Shown: positions 34,631 through 43,813, counted from the first letter of the stretch. The stretch: DNA of 64,000 nt from Bradyrhizobium sp. CCBAU 53421 (GCF_015291625.1 NZ_CP030047.1:372001-436000), one strand, 5' to 3'. Notes: generated by a model not told the origin, from the letters alone. Made by a program: numbers and translations.

Positions 34631-35710
34631 TTGGGAACCCGCTTGCCGATCATCACCCGCCGCCGCCTTCTCGCAACCTTGACCGGAGCCGCCGCTGCGC
34701 TCGGCGTGCCCTCGATCTGGATGTCCTACATGAAAACCTACGACGGCCTCGTCTCCGATCATTTCGACGGCCTGCACTTCTTCGACCCGGACGGATCGCC
34801 GCCGAAATCGCTCGGCGAGGTGCTGCGCTGGCAGTTCGGCAGCGGCAGGCAGCGCGCGGTCTGGCCGGACTGGGCGCCGAGCCCCTTTGCCGATACGCCG
34901 CCGCCCCGGGTCGATGGTGACAAGGTGCGGTTCTGCTTTGTCGGTCATGCCAGCTGGCTGATCCAGACCGGTGGCCTCAATATCCTCGTCGATCCGGTGT
35001 GGTCGATGCGGGCCTCGCCGTTCAGCTTCGCAGGTCCGAAACGGCACAATGATCCCGGCATTGCCTTCGGCAAGCTGCCCAGGATCGACGTCGTGCTGGT
35101 GTCGCACGGCCATTACGACCATCTCGACGTCGCGACGCTGTCGAAGCTCAATGCCACGTTTGCGCCGCGCGTGATCACGCCGCTCGGCAACGACGTCACG
35201 ATGCGGGCCTCCGATGCCGCGATCAAGGCCGAGGCGTTCGACTGGCATCAGCGTGTCGAGCTCGGCGGCGGCCTTGCCGTGACGCTGGTGCCGACGCGGC
35301 ACTGGTCGGCGCGCGGCCTGTTCGATCGCAACAAGGCGCTGTGGGCGAGCTTCGTGCTGGAGACGCCGGCCGGCAAGCTCTACATCGTCTGCGATTCCGG
35401 CTATGGCGACGGCCGGCATTTCCGCCGGGTGGCCGAGGCGCATGGACCCTTAAGGCTGGCGATCCTACCGATCGGGGCCTACGAGCCACGCTGGTTCATG
35501 CGCGACCAGCACATGAACCCGGAGGACGCGGTGAAGGCGCTGGCCGATTGCGGCGCGGCGCAAGCACTGGCGCATCACCACGGCACCTTCCAGCTGACCG
35601 ACGAGGCGATCGACGCGCCGGCAATCGCGCTTCGCGAAGCGCTCGACGCGGCGAAGGTGCCGCGCGAGAGGTTTGTGGCACTGAAGCCGGGTCAGGTGTT
35701 CGAGATTTGA
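34631..35710 (+). CDS. Metallo-beta-lactamase-fold hydrolase, NAPE-PLD/COG2220-like
   Basis: The product is 359 residues. The N-terminus has a twin-Arg-like exported start (ITRRRLLATLTGAAAALGVP), then a metal-dependent hydrolase domain. FVGHASWLIQTGGLNILVDP precedes the metal motif SHGHYDHLD (H-x-H-x-D-H). Further ligands lie in PTRHWSARG, CDSGYGDGRHF and LAHHHGTFQ. The pattern fits NAPE-PLD-type phosphodiesterases of membrane phospholipids. The start may be TTG 34631 or TTG 34643; no ATG fits. Substrate is unproven. Confidence 0.85.
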   Translation: MGTRLPIITRRRLLATLTGAAAALGVPSIWMSYMKTYDGLVSDHFDGLHFFDPDGSPPKSLGEVLRWQFGSGRQRAVWPDWAPSPFADTPPPRVDGDKVRFCFVGHASWLIQTGGLNILVDPVWSMRASPFSFAGPKRHNDPGIAFGKLPRIDVVLVSHGHYDHLDVATLSKLNATFAPRVITPLGNDVTMRASDAAIKAEAFDWHQRVELGGGLAVTLVPTRHWSARGLFDRNKALWASFVLETPAGKLYIVCDSGYGDGRHFRRVAEAHGPLRLAILPIGAYEPRWFMRDQHMNPEDAVKALADCGAAQALAHHHGTFQLTDEAIDAPAIALREALDAAKVPRERFVALKPGQVFEI

Positions 35711-35715
35711 AAGCT

Positions 35716-35841
35716 GTCGTCCCGGGCAAGCGAAGCGCGGGACCCATAACCACCGTCATCGGTCGTCTTGAGCGGCTGTGGCCACAGCGAATTCGAACGA
35801 CTCGATCCTGTGGTTATGGGTCCTGCTTTCGCAGGGACGAC
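35716..35841. repeat. Palindromic intergenic element, family B (copy 2)
   Basis: The arms are GTCGTCCCGGGCAAGCGAAG and the inverse CTGCTTTCGCAGGGACGAC, with inner GGGACCCATAACCAC and GTGGTTATGGGTCC. It lies between the convergent MBL-fold and SIMPL genes. Confidence 0.85.
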
Positions 35842-35849
35842 AATAACTG

Positions 35850-36575
35850 CTACTTCTCCTTGATCGCCCAGGAGGCGCTCACATTGACGGTCAGCGTTTC
35901 CTCGCCCTGCGCCACCGGCGTCGGTGCGGCGAATCCTGCGGTGGCCATCTTGGCGCGGAACATCGGCACCGGCGCCGAGCCGACTTCCGAGATATTCAAG
36001 GGAGCGCCGAGCGTGACGCCGGCGGCCTTGGCGTAGATCTCGGCCTTGCGGCGGGCATCGGCGATCGCCCGCTCGCGGGCGTCGTCGAGCAGCTTCGAGG
36101 CCTGCGACACCGAGAAATTGAGCCCGCCGATATCATTGGCGCCGGCGCCCACCAGCACGTCGATGACCCCCGCGACCTTGCTGACATCGTGCAGCTTGAT
36201 CGTGACGCGATTGCTGGCGTGGTAACCGACGATGCTGGGCGGGGCGTTCGGCGACGACGGCGGGCGGTTGGCGAATTGCGGCTGCAGCGACAGCCGCGAG
36301 GTCTGATAGTCCTTCTCCGCGATGCCGGCGCCCTTCAGCGCGGCCAGCACCTTGCCCATCGTCACATTGTTGGCGTCGGTGGCCTCGCGCGCGGTCTTGC
36401 CGTCGGTGGTGACGCCGGCGTCGAGCTGCGCCTCGTCGGGCGCGGCCGACACGGTCGCCTCGCCGGTGACCGAGATCGCCGGCGGAAAGTCGCTGTCGGC
36501 GAATGCGGGCGCAGCCAGCAGCGTGGTCGCGATGAGGGCGGCAGCGAAAGGGAGGCGGTTGGTCATCTGGCTCAC
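35850..36575 (-). CDS. Secreted SIMPL-domain protein (DUF541)
   Basis: The product is 241 residues with signal peptide (LPFAAALIATTLLAAPAFA, cleavage at about 26). The SIMPL fold follows: ISVTGEATVSAAPDEAQLDA, KDYQTSRLSLQPQF, GYHASNRVTIKLHDVSKVAG and ARERAIADARRKAEIYAKAA are family-typical. The role is poorly known; some members act in oxidative stress or bind metal. It begins four bases inside the end of the upstream GyrI-like gene (ATGA overlap), so the two exported proteins are co-translated. Confidence 0.92.
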   Translation of the reverse strand: MSQMTNRLPFAAALIATTLLAAPAFADSDFPPAISVTGEATVSAAPDEAQLDAGVTTDGKTAREATDANNVTMGKVLAALKGAGIAEKDYQTSRLSLQPQFANRPPSSPNAPPSIVGYHASNRVTIKLHDVSKVAGVIDVLVGAGANDIGGLNFSVSQASKLLDDARERAIADARRKAEIYAKAAGVTLGAPLNISEVGSAPVPMFRAKMATAGFAAPTPVAQGEETLTVNVSASWAIKEK

Positions 36576-37282
36576 TTCAGGGGTACGTAGACGTTGATCA
36601 CAAGTTTGTCTTCGGCGGTCTTCAGCGGATCGGTGATGTATTCCTCGATGAAGGTGTCCTTGGCTTCGAGCTTCTTGTCGTCGAGGTGATTGGTGATCGC
36701 CTCATAGGTGTTGTCCATGTTGTCGTAGGAACCGCGATGGACGAACTTCAGCGCCTTGCCGTCGGGCGAATTGCCCATGCTCATGTTCTTGCCGAGATTC
36801 TTCAGATCCTGATCGACCGGGATCTCGGCGATGAAGGTGAAGCCGGTGTCGTCGGTCGAGGTGTAGACGATCATCGGATTGCCCGCTGCCTTGATGCCGT
36901 CCTTGTCGAGCAGCGCGGTGAGCTGCTTGAACGCCTCGATCAGCGCGTCGAAGGCAGAATCCCAGTTGGCGGTGCCCTTCAGCATCACGACCTTCTTCGG
37001 CTCCAGCGTGAACGGCTCGCCGAAGGGATCGGCGGTCTGCACCGGGGCGGCCGGCGGCGGCGTCGGGGACTGCGATGCGGCGGGACTGTCGGCCGGTGAC
37101 TTGGTCTCGGCCGGCGGTGGCACCGGGGTTGCCGACGGTGCAGGCGTGGGGGTTGGGGTCGGGCTTGCCGCGGGAGCGGGCGAGGTGGCCGGGGACTGGG
37201 CCGGCGCCGGGCTTGCCAGGGCGATCGCGGCCAAAGGGAGCAGCGCGACCAGGGCCGCGCGGAGCGTGTTGATACGGTTCAT
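36572..37282 (-). CDS. Secreted protein with Pro-rich linker and GyrI-like domain
   Basis: The product is 236 residues. The signal peptide is cleaved after about APA (residue 28). A linker of about 60 residues made largely of Pro, Ala, Ser and Thr (SPTPTPTPAPSATPVPPPAE) precedes a C-terminal domain (about 95-236) with the GyrI/effector-binding pattern, ending in KLVINVYVPLK. GyrI-like domains usually bind small ligands inside regulators. Here the domain is exported, which is unusual, and it is coupled to a SIMPL protein. The ligand is unknown. Confidence 0.8.
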   Translation of the reverse strand: MNRINTLRAALVALLPLAAIALASPAPAQSPATSPAPAASPTPTPTPAPSATPVPPPAETKSPADSPAASQSPTPPPAAPVQTADPFGEPFTLEPKKVVMLKGTANWDSAFDALIEAFKQLTALLDKDGIKAAGNPMIVYTSTDDTGFTFIAEIPVDQDLKNLGKNMSMGNSPDGKALKFVHRGSYDNMDNTYEAITNHLDDKKLEAKDTFIEEYITDPLKTAEDKLVINVYVPLK

Positions 37283-37461
37283 TTGTTATTCTCCATCCCC
37301 TTCCTCAAACGGCCGCTCTGTCCCGGCGCGCGGTCCGCGAGGTGCGATATTCCTAACACGCCAGTTCTGCATTCGTCCCATGACAGATGTGTCATAGCCG
37401 CCTGCGGACTGGCCAACAGGCCACCACTCGCCATATAACCGGGCAGAATTTGGGAAAATCG

Positions 37462-38334
37462 ATGAGCGCGCTCGCCAATCACGCATTCGCCAAGATGAAC
37501 GGCATCGGCAACGAGATCGTCGTCGTCGACCTGCGCGATTCCAAGGCACAAGTTACCGCAGCGGAGGCGCGCGCGGTGGCGTCGCCGGCCGGAGCGCCCT
37601 ATGACCAGCTGATGGTGCTGCAGCCGCCGCGGCTCGACGGCACCGAAGCGTACATCACGATCTACAACAATGACGGCTCGGAGGCCGGGGCCTGTGGCAA
37701 CGGCATGCGCTGCGTGGTGCGGCGAATCTTCGAGAAGACCGGCCAGACGTCAGCGACGTTCCAGACCCGCGCCGGCCTGCTCAATTGCTGGCAGGGGCCG
37801 GCGCCCGATCTCTACACCGTGGACATGGGCGCGCCGAAGTTCGGCTGGCAGGACATTCCGCTGGCTGAGGAATTTCGCGACACCCGCTATATCGAGCTGC
37901 AGGTCGGGCCGATCGACAGTCCGGTGCTGCATTCGCCCTCGGTTGTCTCGATGGGCAATCCGCACGCGGTGTTCTGGGTCGATGACGTCAATGCCTACGA
38001 CCTCGAGCGTTTCGGGCCGCTGCTGGAAAACCATCCGATCTTCCCGGAACGCTCCAACATCACGCTGGCCCATATCGTCGATCGCGACCACATCACGATC
38101 CGCACCTGGGAGCGCGGCGCCGGCCTCACCCGGGCGTGCGGCTCGGCGGCCTGTGCGACGGCGGTTGCGGCGGCGCGGCTCAAGCGCGCGAATCGCATTG
38201 TCGAGATCACGCTGCCCGGCGGCAAGCTCGGCATCGAGTGGCGCGAGCGCGACGATCACGTGCTGATGACCGGCACCGCCGATTTCGAATATGAGGGCCG
38301 CTTCGATCCGGCGCTGTTCGCCAGCGTTGCTTGA
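37462..38334 (+). CDS. dapF: Diaminopimelate epimerase
   Basis: DapF interconverts LL- and meso-diaminopimelate for lysine and peptidoglycan. The product is 290 residues. [17 protein letters not shown] starts the fold. The catalytic Cys pair lies in GACGNGMRC (Cys about 78) and [11 protein letters not shown] (Cys about 226). [13 protein letters not shown] is conserved. The start at ATG 37462 is chosen by alignment to the family; a frame opening at 37387 adds an unlikely lead. Its stop overlaps the start region of mtaB. Confidence 0.96.
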   Translation: MSALANHAFAKMNGIGNEIVVVDLRDSKAQVTAAEARAVASPAGAPYDQLMVLQPPRLDGTEAYITIYNNDGSEAGACGNGMRCVVRRIFEKTGQTSATFQTRAGLLNCWQGPAPDLYTVDMGAPKFGWQDIPLAEEFRDTRYIELQVGPIDSPVLHSPSVVSMGNPHAVFWVDDVNAYDLERFGPLLENHPIFPERSNITLAHIVDRDHITIRTWERGAGLTRACGSAACATAVAAARLKRANRIVEITLPGGKLGIEWRERDDHVLMTGTADFEYEGRFDPALFASVA

Positions 38335-38339
38335 TCATT

Positions 38340-39593
38340 ATGGGTGTCGACGTCGTCACCTTTGGCTGCCGCCTCAACGCCTTCGAATCCGAGGTGATCA
38401 GGCGCGAGGCGGAGCAGGCCGGGCTGACCGACACTATCGTCATCAACAGCTGCGCCGTCACCAACGAGGCGGTGGCGCAGGCCCGGCAGTCGATCCGCAA
38501 ACTGAAACGCGAGCGCCCGGCGTCGCGCATCGTGGTCACCGGCTGCGCGGCGCAGACGCAAAGCCAGATGTTTGCCGAGATGGTCGAGGTCGATCGCGTC
38601 GTCGGCAATGACGAGAAGATGCGCGGCGACGCGTGGCGCGCGACGCGTGCAGCTTTCGATATCGATGCAAGTGAGAAGGTCGCGGTCGCCGACATCATGG
38701 CGGTGACGGAGATGGCGCCGCATCTGCTCGACGGTTTCGCGCGCGGCTTGCCGCGGGTGTTCGTGCAGGTGCAGAACGGCTGCGATCATCGCTGCACCTT
38801 CTGCATCATCCCCTACGGCCGCGGCAATTCGCGCTCGGTGCCGATGGGCGCGGTGGTCGATCAGGTTCGTACGCTGGTCGAGCGCGGCCACGCCGAGATC
38901 GTGCTGACCGGCGTCGACCTCACGAGCTATGGCGCCGACCTGCCCGGCACGCCGAAGCTCGGTCAATTGACCCGGCAGATCCTGCGCCATGTGCCCGAGC
39001 TGAAGCGGCTACGGATCTCGTCGATCGATTCGATCGAGGCCGACCGCGACCTGCTCGATGTCATTGCCGACGACCCGCGGCTGATGCCGCATCTGCATCT
39101 GTCGCTGCAATCCGGCGACGACATGATCCTGAAGCGGATGAAGCGCCGGCATTCGCGCCGGGAGGCGATCGACTTCTGCGCGCAGCTGCGCCGGCTGCGG
39201 CCGGACATCGCGCTCGGCGCCGACATCATCGCGGGCTTTCCGACCGAGACTGAAGAGATGTTCGCGCGCTCGCTCGATCTGGTCGAAGAATGCGATCTCA
39301 CATTCCTGCACGTGTTTCCCTATTCGAGGCGTCCGGGCACGCCGGCCGCGCGGATGCCGCAGGTCGCGGGCGGCGCGATCAAGGAGCGCGCGAAGCGATT
39401 GCGCATGGCAGGCGAAGCCGCGCTGCTGCGGCGGCTGGCCGCCGAAGTCGGCACGACGCGCGAGGTGCTGATCGAAAGCGGCAAGCAGGGCCGGACCGAG
39501 CATTTCCTGCCGGTTGCGATCAATGGCGATGTACCCGGTGCGGTGCGGCGGCTGACCGTGAGCGGTCATGATGGCACACGCCTCGTCGCATAG
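38340..39593 (+). CDS. mtaB: tRNA t6A37 methylthiotransferase
   Basis: MtaB converts t6A37 to ms2t6A37 in tRNAs reading ANN codons. The product is 417 residues. Three N-terminal Cys (TFGCRLN, NSCAVT, TGCAAQ) bind the auxiliary cluster. CDHRCTFC (148-155) is the radical SAM CxxxCxxC, and LSLQSGDDMILKRMKRRH is the family signature. The start ATG is 38340, six bases after the dapF stop; a TTG at 38331 is an alternative overlapping dapF. It is in one transcript with dapF. Confidence 0.95.
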   Translation: MGVDVVTFGCRLNAFESEVIRREAEQAGLTDTIVINSCAVTNEAVAQARQSIRKLKRERPASRIVVTGCAAQTQSQMFAEMVEVDRVVGNDEKMRGDAWRATRAAFDIDASEKVAVADIMAVTEMAPHLLDGFARGLPRVFVQVQNGCDHRCTFCIIPYGRGNSRSVPMGAVVDQVRTLVERGHAEIVLTGVDLTSYGADLPGTPKLGQLTRQILRHVPELKRLRISSIDSIEADRDLLDVIADDPRLMPHLHLSLQSGDDMILKRMKRRHSRREAIDFCAQLRRLRPDIALGADIIAGFPTETEEMFARSLDLVEECDLTFLHVFPYSRRPGTPAARMPQVAGGAIKERAKRLRMAGEAALLRRLAAEVGTTREVLIESGKQGRTEHFLPVAINGDVPGAVRRLTVSGHDGTRLVA

Positions 39594-39624
39594 GACGGCT
39601 GAGACGCTCGTGCCGGCTCCTCAA

Positions 39625-39702
39625 TGCAGTACGCTGCGGCCTCTCCGCTCAAGCACTGGCGTCTCTGGAATACTGGATCACCTCGTTTTCGCGGGTGATG
39701 AC
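39625..39702. repeat. Palindromic element, family D (copy 2, lacking one hairpin)
   Basis: It shares GCAGTACGCTGCGGCCTCTC and TACTGGATCACCTCGTTTTC, plus GCGGGTGATGAC, with the copy at 34226, but the left hairpin is absent. Confidence 0.7.
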
Positions 39703-39745
39703 ACCGAACAAGCTGTTCGACGTCTTGAATCGAGCTATCCCCATA

Positions 39746-39866
39746 GTCGTCCTGGCGAAAGCCAGGACCCATTACCCCACATGAGAATTGTTGCACGAGG
39801 CTGGGGCTACGATCCCGTTCATCATCAGATTCGGTGGTAATGGGTCCTGGTCTTCGCCAGGACGAC
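39746..39866. repeat. Palindromic intergenic element, family B (copy 3)
   Basis: The arms are GTCGTCCTGGCGAAAGCCAG and the inverse TGGTCTTCGCCAGGACGAC, with inner GACCCATTACC and GGTAATGGGTCC. It is flanked by two direct copies of a different sequence, as if inserted into it. Confidence 0.85.
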
Positions 39867-39974
39867 GCGCGGGAAGAGCCGTGGACTCACGATGATCATC
39901 CGCACGCGGGTGATCAAACGGAACAAGCTGTTTGACAGCTTAAATCAGAACCAGTCGCATCGCGCACGAGGCTC

Positions 39975-41114
39975 TCAGTGCGCGCGTCCACCGGGCCGTG
40001 GAGGCTGCGACGCGCGAACCTGCCAGAACCGCAGCAGGCGATCGGCGTTTGCGCGGGTCATCTTGGTGAACTGGCTCTTCGCGTGGGTCAGCTCGAGCGC
40101 TCCCATCGAGCCGGTCGCATAGCGGCATTGCATCACCGCGGCGGTGGTCTCCCAGCTCAGGCCTGCGGCCCGGCATGGTACCAGCAAGCCTTCACTGCGC
40201 AGGCTTTGCATCAGAGAGCGGATCACCTCGATGTTCGACTGCGCAAGATTCGCCAACGCAACGACGGTCTCTTCATATTTTCGCTGCCTGGCGAAGCCGA
40301 GCAGGGCGGCCTCGTCGAGCTCGTCGCTGTCCTTCAACTTTGCAACGTGGCGCTTGGCTGCGGTGAAATCGCGCACCTGCGACATGTCGCGCTCGACGCC
40401 CGCGGCGACCGCGGCGATCGCGTGCCGGATTTCCTCGTACAGATATGGCGGGGCGCGTTCCAGCAAACGGCCGCGAACCTCTTCCGTTGCATCGCGCAGG
40501 AGCTGAAGACGGAGCTCAGCCGGCAGGTCCGCGCGGATCCCGGTCTCGACTGCGAGGACCGGATCGTGCTCGGCCTGTGCGAGGATGACCGCAAATCCGT
40601 CCGGCGATACCTTGGCGCCTGGATTGGTGACCAGGCGGTGGCTCACGCTGGCAAAACGTCGCGCCAGAAGTGCGTCGGTGACAACTTCCTTCAGCCACCA
40701 GCGGCCGGCGACGGCGAGCAAATGCTGCTCGCTCTTGGTCTGCGCGATCTCGACCAGATCCTCGGCGCTGAGGCGCGAGGATTCCTGCAGCATCGGCCGC
40801 GCGATCCGGATCTCGTCGTTGCTGGCGAGGCGGCGAACGATCGCGGGCGGTGCCTGCGCGACCGGAGCGAGCTGCTCGCTGATGTCGGTGAGCGCCATCC
40901 GGGCGCTGATCTCGGCGAGTGCGCGCAGCTCGATGGTCTTGACCAGCCGTTCGAGCACATTGTCGAACAGCTCGATCTGCTCGCTGTTGAAGCTGCCGGC
41001 GGAGATGAGAAATAGGTCAGTGACGCGCTTCGCCGTGGCGATGCATTTTTCGGCGGAGCCGGCGCGTATTGCAGCCTCGACCTCGTCGACAATTGCCTGC
41101 CCGGCAGTCAGCAT
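39975..41114 (-). CDS. DUF2336 domain protein
   Basis: The product is 379 residues, entirely helical in character with HEAT-like periodicity and no membrane segment or signal. The N-terminal LFDNVLERLVKTIELRALAE and SRLSAEDLVEIAQTKSEQHL are typical of the alphaproteobacterial DUF2336 family, whose function is unknown. It ends near the mtaB repeat gap and is read toward it. It is probably transcribed alone. Confidence 0.82.
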   Translation of the reverse strand: MLTAGQAIVDEVEAAIRAGSAEKCIATAKRVTDLFLISAGSFNSEQIELFDNVLERLVKTIELRALAEISARMALTDISEQLAPVAQAPPAIVRRLASNDEIRIARPMLQESSRLSAEDLVEIAQTKSEQHLLAVAGRWWLKEVVTDALLARRFASVSHRLVTNPGAKVSPDGFAVILAQAEHDPVLAVETGIRADLPAELRLQLLRDATEEVRGRLLERAPPYLYEEIRHAIAAVAAGVERDMSQVRDFTAAKRHVAKLKDSDELDEAALLGFARQRKYEETVVALANLAQSNIEVIRSLMQSLRSEGLLVPCRAAGLSWETTAAVMQCRYATGSMGALELTHAKSQFTKMTRANADRLLRFWQVRASQPPRPGGRAH

Positions 41115-41232
41115 TGCTCGTCCTGAGCCCGTCCCGATACGCTTGTTCTAAGCCAGCTTGCAGCTCTATCGGACGGACCTGAACGTTTCGTAAGGATAAA
41201 GATCAGTAGAATCCCGGAGGAAGCTCTACATC

Positions 41233-41296
41233 TTGACGCGAACCGGTATCCATCCCGGGTCAAGTCCGGGACAGGCTTTCGCTGGAAAACGCTTTA
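41233..41296. repeat. Family C repeat (copy 4, inverted) carrying an inserted palindrome
   Basis: Read on the minus strand it begins TAAAGCGTTTTCCAGCGAAA and ends CCGGTTCGCGTCAA. In the middle, the bases TCCCGGGTCAAGTCCGGGA (41253-41271) form a separate palindrome not present in other copies. The first TAA is the stop codon of the RluA-family gene at 41294. Confidence 0.75.
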
Positions 41297-41995
41297 CTCG
41301 CCGTTCCAGCCGCAGGCCTTGAGCCGCGGCTGCATGTGCTCGGGCGCCGGCGCGACGACGTGCACCGGGTCCTTGTTGCGGGAAATCGGGATGCCGATTG
41401 CGCGGGAATGCAGATGCAGGGTCGGCTCGCCGAAGCGCGGGCCGTTGCCATAGATGTTGTCGCCGACGATCGGCCAGCCCATCGCCGACGCATGCACCCG
41501 GAGCTGATGGGTGCGGCCGGTGACCGGCTCCATCGCGAGCCAGGCGAGGCCATCGCCGCGGCCCAGCGCCTTCCAATTGGTGATGGCCTTTTGGCCATTT
41601 GGATCGGGCTTCTGCCACCAGCCGCGCTCGGCGTTGAGCCGGCCGAGCGGCATGTCGATGGTGCCTTCGTCCTCGGCGGGGCCGCCCTCGACCACGGTCC
41701 AGTAAGTCTTGGAGATCTTGCTGTGCTTGAACAACAGCCCGAGCGAGGCGGTCGCCTTGCGGTGGCGTCCCAGGACGAGGCAGCCGGAGGTGTCCTTGTC
41801 CAGCCGATGCGCCAGCACCGGCGGCCGCGGCAGGCCGAACCGCAATGCGTCGAACGAGGCCTCCAGATTGGGGCCGCCCTTGGGGCCGCGGTGCACCGGC
41901 AGGCCGGCCGGCTTGTCGATGACCAGCATCAGCCCGTCGCGGTGGAGCACCCGCGCCAGGATTTCTTCCGCGGTCAATTGGGGAACATCGATCAA
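41294..41995 (-). CDS. RluA-family RNA pseudouridine synthase
   Basis: The product is 233 residues. HRLDKDTSGCLVLGRH contains the catalytic Asp at about 66; LVIDKPAGLPVHRG precedes it, and GRTHQLRVHASAMGWPIVGD is the second conserved block. There is no S4 domain, so it is a short RluA-type enzyme. The RNA target (23S rRNA or tRNA) cannot be read from sequence. It is divergent from ftsY with a 49-base gap. Its stop codon coincides with the edge of a family C repeat. Confidence 0.92.
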   Translation of the reverse strand: MIDVPQLTAEEILARVLHRDGLMLVIDKPAGLPVHRGPKGGPNLEASFDALRFGLPRPPVLAHRLDKDTSGCLVLGRHRKATASLGLLFKHSKISKTYWTVVEGGPAEDEGTIDMPLGRLNAERGWWQKPDPNGQKAITNWKALGRGDGLAWLAMEPVTGRTHQLRVHASAMGWPIVGDNIYGNGPRFGEPTLHLHSRAIGIPISRNKDPVHVVAPAPEHMQPRLKACGWNGE

Positions 41996-42044
41996 TTCGT
42001 CGAGACTTTCGTTTGTGAAGCGAAACGGCTAACACACCCCCGCC

Positions 42045-42989
42045 ATGAACGATACCACTGCGGGAACTCCCAAACAGAGCTGGTGGCAGCGGCTGAAAGG
42101 CGGCCTGAAGCGGACCTCGAGTTCGATCGGGACCGCGGTCGCCGACCTCGTCACCAAGCGCAAGCTCGATTCTGCCATGCTCGATGACATCGAGGATGTG
42201 CTGCTGCGCGCCGACCTCGGCACCGACGTCGCGGTCCGCATTGCGGAGGCCGTCGGCAAGGGCCGCTACGACAAGGCGATCTCGGCCGACGAGGTCAAGG
42301 ACGTCGTTGCGACCGAGGTCGAGAAGGTGCTGGCGCCGGTGGCCAAGCCGCTCGAGATCGATGCCGGGAAAAAGCCCTTCGTCGTCCTGGTGGTCGGCGT
42401 CAACGGCTCCGGCAAGACCACGACGATCGGCAAGCTGGCCGCGAAATTCTCCGCCGAGGGCCGCAAGGTCATGCTGGCCGCCGGCGACACCTTCCGCGCC
42501 GCGGCGATCGAGCAGCTCAAGGTCTGGGGTGAGCGCACCAAGGCGCCGGTCATCGCTGGGGCCCAGGGCTCGGATTCGGCAAGCCTCGCCTTCAACGCGC
42601 TGACCGCGGCCAAGGAGCAGGCGCGCGACGTGCTGCTGATCGACACCGCCGGTCGGCTGCAGAACAAGTCCGAGCTGATGAACGAACTCGAAAAGGTCGT
42701 GCGCGTGATCAAGAAGGTCGATGCGTCGGCGCCGCATGCGGTGCTGCTCGTGCTCGACGCCACGGTGGGACAAAATGCGCTGTCGCAGGTCGAGGCGTTT
42801 CATCGTACGGCAGGCGTCACCGGCCTCGTGATGACCAAGCTTGACGGCACCGCACGCGGCGGCATCCTTGTCGCGCTGTCGGAGAAGCACAGACTGCCGG
42901 TGCATTTCATCGGCGTCGGCGAGGGCGTCGAGGACCTCGCGCCCTTCACGGCGAAGGATTTTGCCAAGGCGATTGCCGGGATCGAATAA
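42045..42989 (+). CDS. ftsY: Signal recognition particle receptor FtsY
   Basis: FtsY is the membrane-associated GTPase receptor for Ffh. The product is 314 residues, with only a short amphipathic N-terminus and without the long acidic A domain of enteric FtsY. The N domain spans about 15-105. The P-loop GVNGSGKT is at 118-125, followed by [22 protein letters not shown] and the final [12 protein letters not shown]. The short N-terminus is normal for alphaproteobacteria. Confidence 0.97.
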   Translation: MNDTTAGTPKQSWWQRLKGGLKRTSSSIGTAVADLVTKRKLDSAMLDDIEDVLLRADLGTDVAVRIAEAVGKGRYDKAISADEVKDVVATEVEKVLAPVAKPLEIDAGKKPFVVLVVGVNGSGKTTTIGKLAAKFSAEGRKVMLAAGDTFRAAAIEQLKVWGERTKAPVIAGAQGSDSASLAFNALTAAKEQARDVLLIDTAGRLQNKSELMNELEKVVRVIKKVDASAPHAVLLVLDATVGQNALSQVEAFHRTAGVTGLVMTKLDGTARGGILVALSEKHRLPVHFIGVGEGVEDLAPFTAKDFAKAIAGIE

Positions 42990-42991
42990 TT

Positions 42992-43116
42992 CATCCTTCG
43001 AGACGCGCGCAAGTGCGCGCTCCTCCAGCAACAACGGCAAAGCCGTTGTGCAGGGATGACGGTGGGATACGAAGGTCGTCATCCTGAGGAGGCGCGGAGC
43101 GCCGTCTCGAAGGATG
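42992..43116. repeat. Intergenic inverted repeat (CATCCTTCGAGACG type)
   Basis: CATCCTTCGAGACGCGCGCA at the left and GCGCCGTCTCGAAGGATG at the right are inverse arms. The right arm is preceded by GTCATCCTGAGGAGGCGCGG, typical of a repeat common in Bradyrhizobium. It lies between ftsY and yciB. Confidence 0.75.
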
Positions 43117-43119
43117 GCC

Positions 43120-43149
43120 AAGACACGAGTTCACAAGACACGAGTTCGA
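43120..43149 (+). repeat. 15-base tandem duplication just before yciB
   Basis: Two units of AAGACACGAGTTCAC/GA lie back to back, directly after the CATCCTTCG repeat and 12 bases before the yciB start. This could alter the leader of the gene. Confidence 0.7.
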
Positions 43150-43161
43150 TGGATTGAATTA

Positions 43162-43761
43162 ATGGACAAGACCCAGCCACACCCGCTGTTCAAGCTCGCG
43201 ACCGAACTCGGGCCGCTGCTCGTGTTCTTCGTCGCCAACGCCAAGTACCATCTGTTTGTCGCCACGGCTGCGTTCATGGTGGCGATCGTAGCTGCCATGA
43301 TCGCGTCCTATGTGGTGACCAGGCACGTGCCGATCATGGCGCTGGTCACCGGCGCGATCGTCTTGGTGTTCGGTACCCTGACGCTGGTGCTGCACGACGA
43401 GACCTTCATCAAGGTCAAGCCGACTATCATCTACGGCCTGTTCGCGGCCGTGCTCGGCGGCGGGCTGCTGTTCGGCCGTTCCTTCATCGCCGTCATGTTC
43501 GACCAGATGTTCAATCTGACGCCGCAGGGCTGGCGCATCCTCACCATGCGCTGGGCGCTGTTCTTCGCCGGCATGGCTATTCTCAACGAGATCGTCTGGC
43601 GGACCCAGACCACGGATTTCTGGGTGAACTTCAAGGTGTTCGGCGTGACGCCGCTGACCATGATCTTCGCCATCGCCCAGATGCCGCTGACCAAGCGCTA
43701 TCATCTGGAGCCGGTCTCGCTGGAAACCAGCGAGGCGGAAGCCGGCGACCTCAGAAAGTAA
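43162..43761 (+). CDS. yciB: Inner membrane septation protein, YciB family
   Basis: The product is 199 residues with five or six hydrophobic helices. It starts [40 protein letters not shown] and [20 protein letters not shown], then FKVFGV, are family signatures. YciB (also called IspZ/septation protein A) affects cell length and envelope synthesis. The start ATG 43162 is chosen by family alignment. The ATG at 43114 would read through a repeat and a tandem duplication. The neighbours dapF and ftsY fit a cell-envelope cluster. Confidence 0.92.
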   Translation: MDKTQPHPLFKLATELGPLLVFFVANAKYHLFVATAAFMVAIVAAMIASYVVTRHVPIMALVTGAIVLVFGTLTLVLHDETFIKVKPTIIYGLFAAVLGGGLLFGRSFIAVMFDQMFNLTPQGWRILTMRWALFFAGMAILNEIVWRTQTTDFWVNFKVFGVTPLTMIFAIAQMPLTKRYHLEPVSLETSEAEAGDLRK

Positions 43762-43767
43762 ATCCGA

Positions 43768-43798
43768 ACGCAGCGCGGGCGATTGCGCCGCGCTGCGT
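43768..43798. terminator. Hairpin between convergent yciB and HhH genes
   Basis: An eleven-base stem, ACGCAGCGCGG paired with CCGCGCTGCGT, has a nine-base loop. It starts seven bases after the yciB stop. It lacks a T run but is well placed to end both transcripts. Confidence 0.6.
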
Positions 43799-43813
43799 CC
43801 GAGGCCTCAGGGC

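Larger units (their letters stand above)
39594..39974. other. Repeat-filled gap after mtaB
   Basis: The 381 bases hold a family D element (39625-39702), a family B element (39746-39866), and two direct copies of GCGGGTGAT...GAACAAGCTGTT(C/T)GAC at about 39691-39727 and 39905-39941 that flank the family B element. No gene is seen. Confidence 0.6.
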
